Positions 18,796-18,801 of a DNA stretch of 18,801 nucleotides are shown here, piece by piece. The stretch comes from Acanthamoeba sp. SK_2022b (taxonomy: Eukaryota; Discosea; Longamoebia; Acanthamoebidae). Made by a program: the position numbers and the translations under genes. Position 1 is the first letter of the stretch. Each line of letters opens with the position of its first letter. The notes below the pieces were generated by a model, which did no database searches, was not told where the DNA came from, and worked only from the letters and a program-made list of their open reading frames with translations. The stretch lies in the NCBI GenBank assembly GCA_027943245.1, contig JANDJZ010000691.1, forward strand, positions 1 to 18,801, written 5' to 3'.

Positions 18796-18801
18796 GCTGT
18801 T
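15053..18801 (+). CDS. EXO1: Exonuclease 1 (Rad2/XPG family), 3' end outside the window
   Basis: Exons: 15053-15213, 15272-15391, 15462-15585, 15645-15782, 15894-16223, 16319-16380, 16475-16726, 16812-16903, 17005-17075, 17168-17471, 17548-17906, 17984-18485, 18559-18676; the last ends in phase 2 at a gtacac donor and the gene continues off the edge. EXO1 is a nuclear 5'-3' exonuclease and flap nuclease in mismatch repair and double-strand-break resection. The start MGITGLLPLLKAITR is the typical Rad2-family N-terminus. Metal-binding acids D30, D78, E150, D152, D171, D173 and D226 are present, each at or one residue from the human EXO1 number. Segments CILSGCDYL and GLGVKKAHGLL follow the family. 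After about 320 the tail is disordered, with Glu, Thr, Ser and Asp runs, a PIP-like motif (418-426), a possible MLH1 motif (591-595) and a SUMO-interacting-like motif (833-836). At least 877 residues; human EXO1 has 846. Tail exon borders are less certain than the nuclease core. Confidence 0.93.
15798..15825 (+). repeat. (CTC)n microsatellite in an EXO1 intron
   Basis: About nine CTC units in the intron 15783-15893. They fall between FGCKR and VLFKMD of the nuclease domain, where the protein family has no insertion. Confidence 0.8.
18116..18160 (+). repeat. Coding TCG/TCA repeat giving a poly-Ser tract in EXO1
   Basis: Repeated tcg and tca codons encode Ser runs broken by Leu (LSSSSSSSSLSSSSSSLSRS) in the disordered tail, within exon 17984-18485. 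A poly-Asp run follows near 18379-18400. Confidence 0.7.
18692..18792 (+). repeat. (CTTG)n followed by (TTG)26 microsatellite
   Basis: About five CTTG-type units (18692-18712) lead into 26 perfect TTG units (18715-18792), just after the EXO1 donor at 18677. Reading through would give mostly Cys, so it is taken as intronic. It is the longest simple repeat in the window and ends just before the window edge. Confidence 0.9.

Overview
The window is nuclear DNA from a compact, GC-rich eukaryotic genome. Genes lie 90-480 bases apart and are cut by many short GT-AG introns, mostly 40-190 bases. Introns carry microsatellites and runs of C or G. The gene families and this architecture fit an amoebozoan, most likely Acanthamoeba; that assignment is inferred from style and was not checked by a search. 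I rebuilt eight protein genes by matching splice phases exon by exon. No tRNA, rRNA, transposon, CRISPR array or bacterial operon was seen.

Left part (1-5128): a small possible PH-fold protein on the plus strand (173-661) converges with a minus-strand type I membrane glycoprotein (828-2513) of unknown family, whose frame is broken once near 1485-1492. Next, also minus, is a six-exon USP30-like deubiquitinase (2977-5128). Its Cys and His are clear, and it has Ser where most USPs have Asp.

Middle (5129-11147): across a 480-base divergent promoter lies a 16-exon plus-strand gene (5609-9609) encoding 881 residues. It joins a candidate SUMO-interacting motif, a RanBP2-type zinc finger, an F-box, a RasGEF_N domain split by about 290 residues, and a catalytic RasGEF (Cdc25) domain. 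This is the most unusual gene here: a protein that could link an SCF ubiquitin ligase to Ras activation. It is followed in the same direction by a Costars-like small protein with a 10-base microexon (9775-10369) and a DUSP23-type phosphatase (10489-11147).

Right part (11238-18801): a 16-exon minus-strand gene for a 714-residue protein with an N-terminal SH3 domain and a C-terminal coiled coil converges on the phosphatase gene with only 90 bases between stops. Its start faces exonuclease 1 (EXO1) across a 373-base divergent promoter that holds an excellent E2F-type site. EXO1 keeps all seven expected metal-binding acidic residues. Its tail has candidate MLH1-, PCNA- and SUMO-binding motifs, and it runs off the right edge within an intron holding a (TTG)26 repeat.

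Themes are ubiquitin/SUMO signalling, Ras and cytoskeletal signalling, and DNA repair. Adjacency in such a genome does not itself imply shared function. All exon borders are manual predictions without transcript support.
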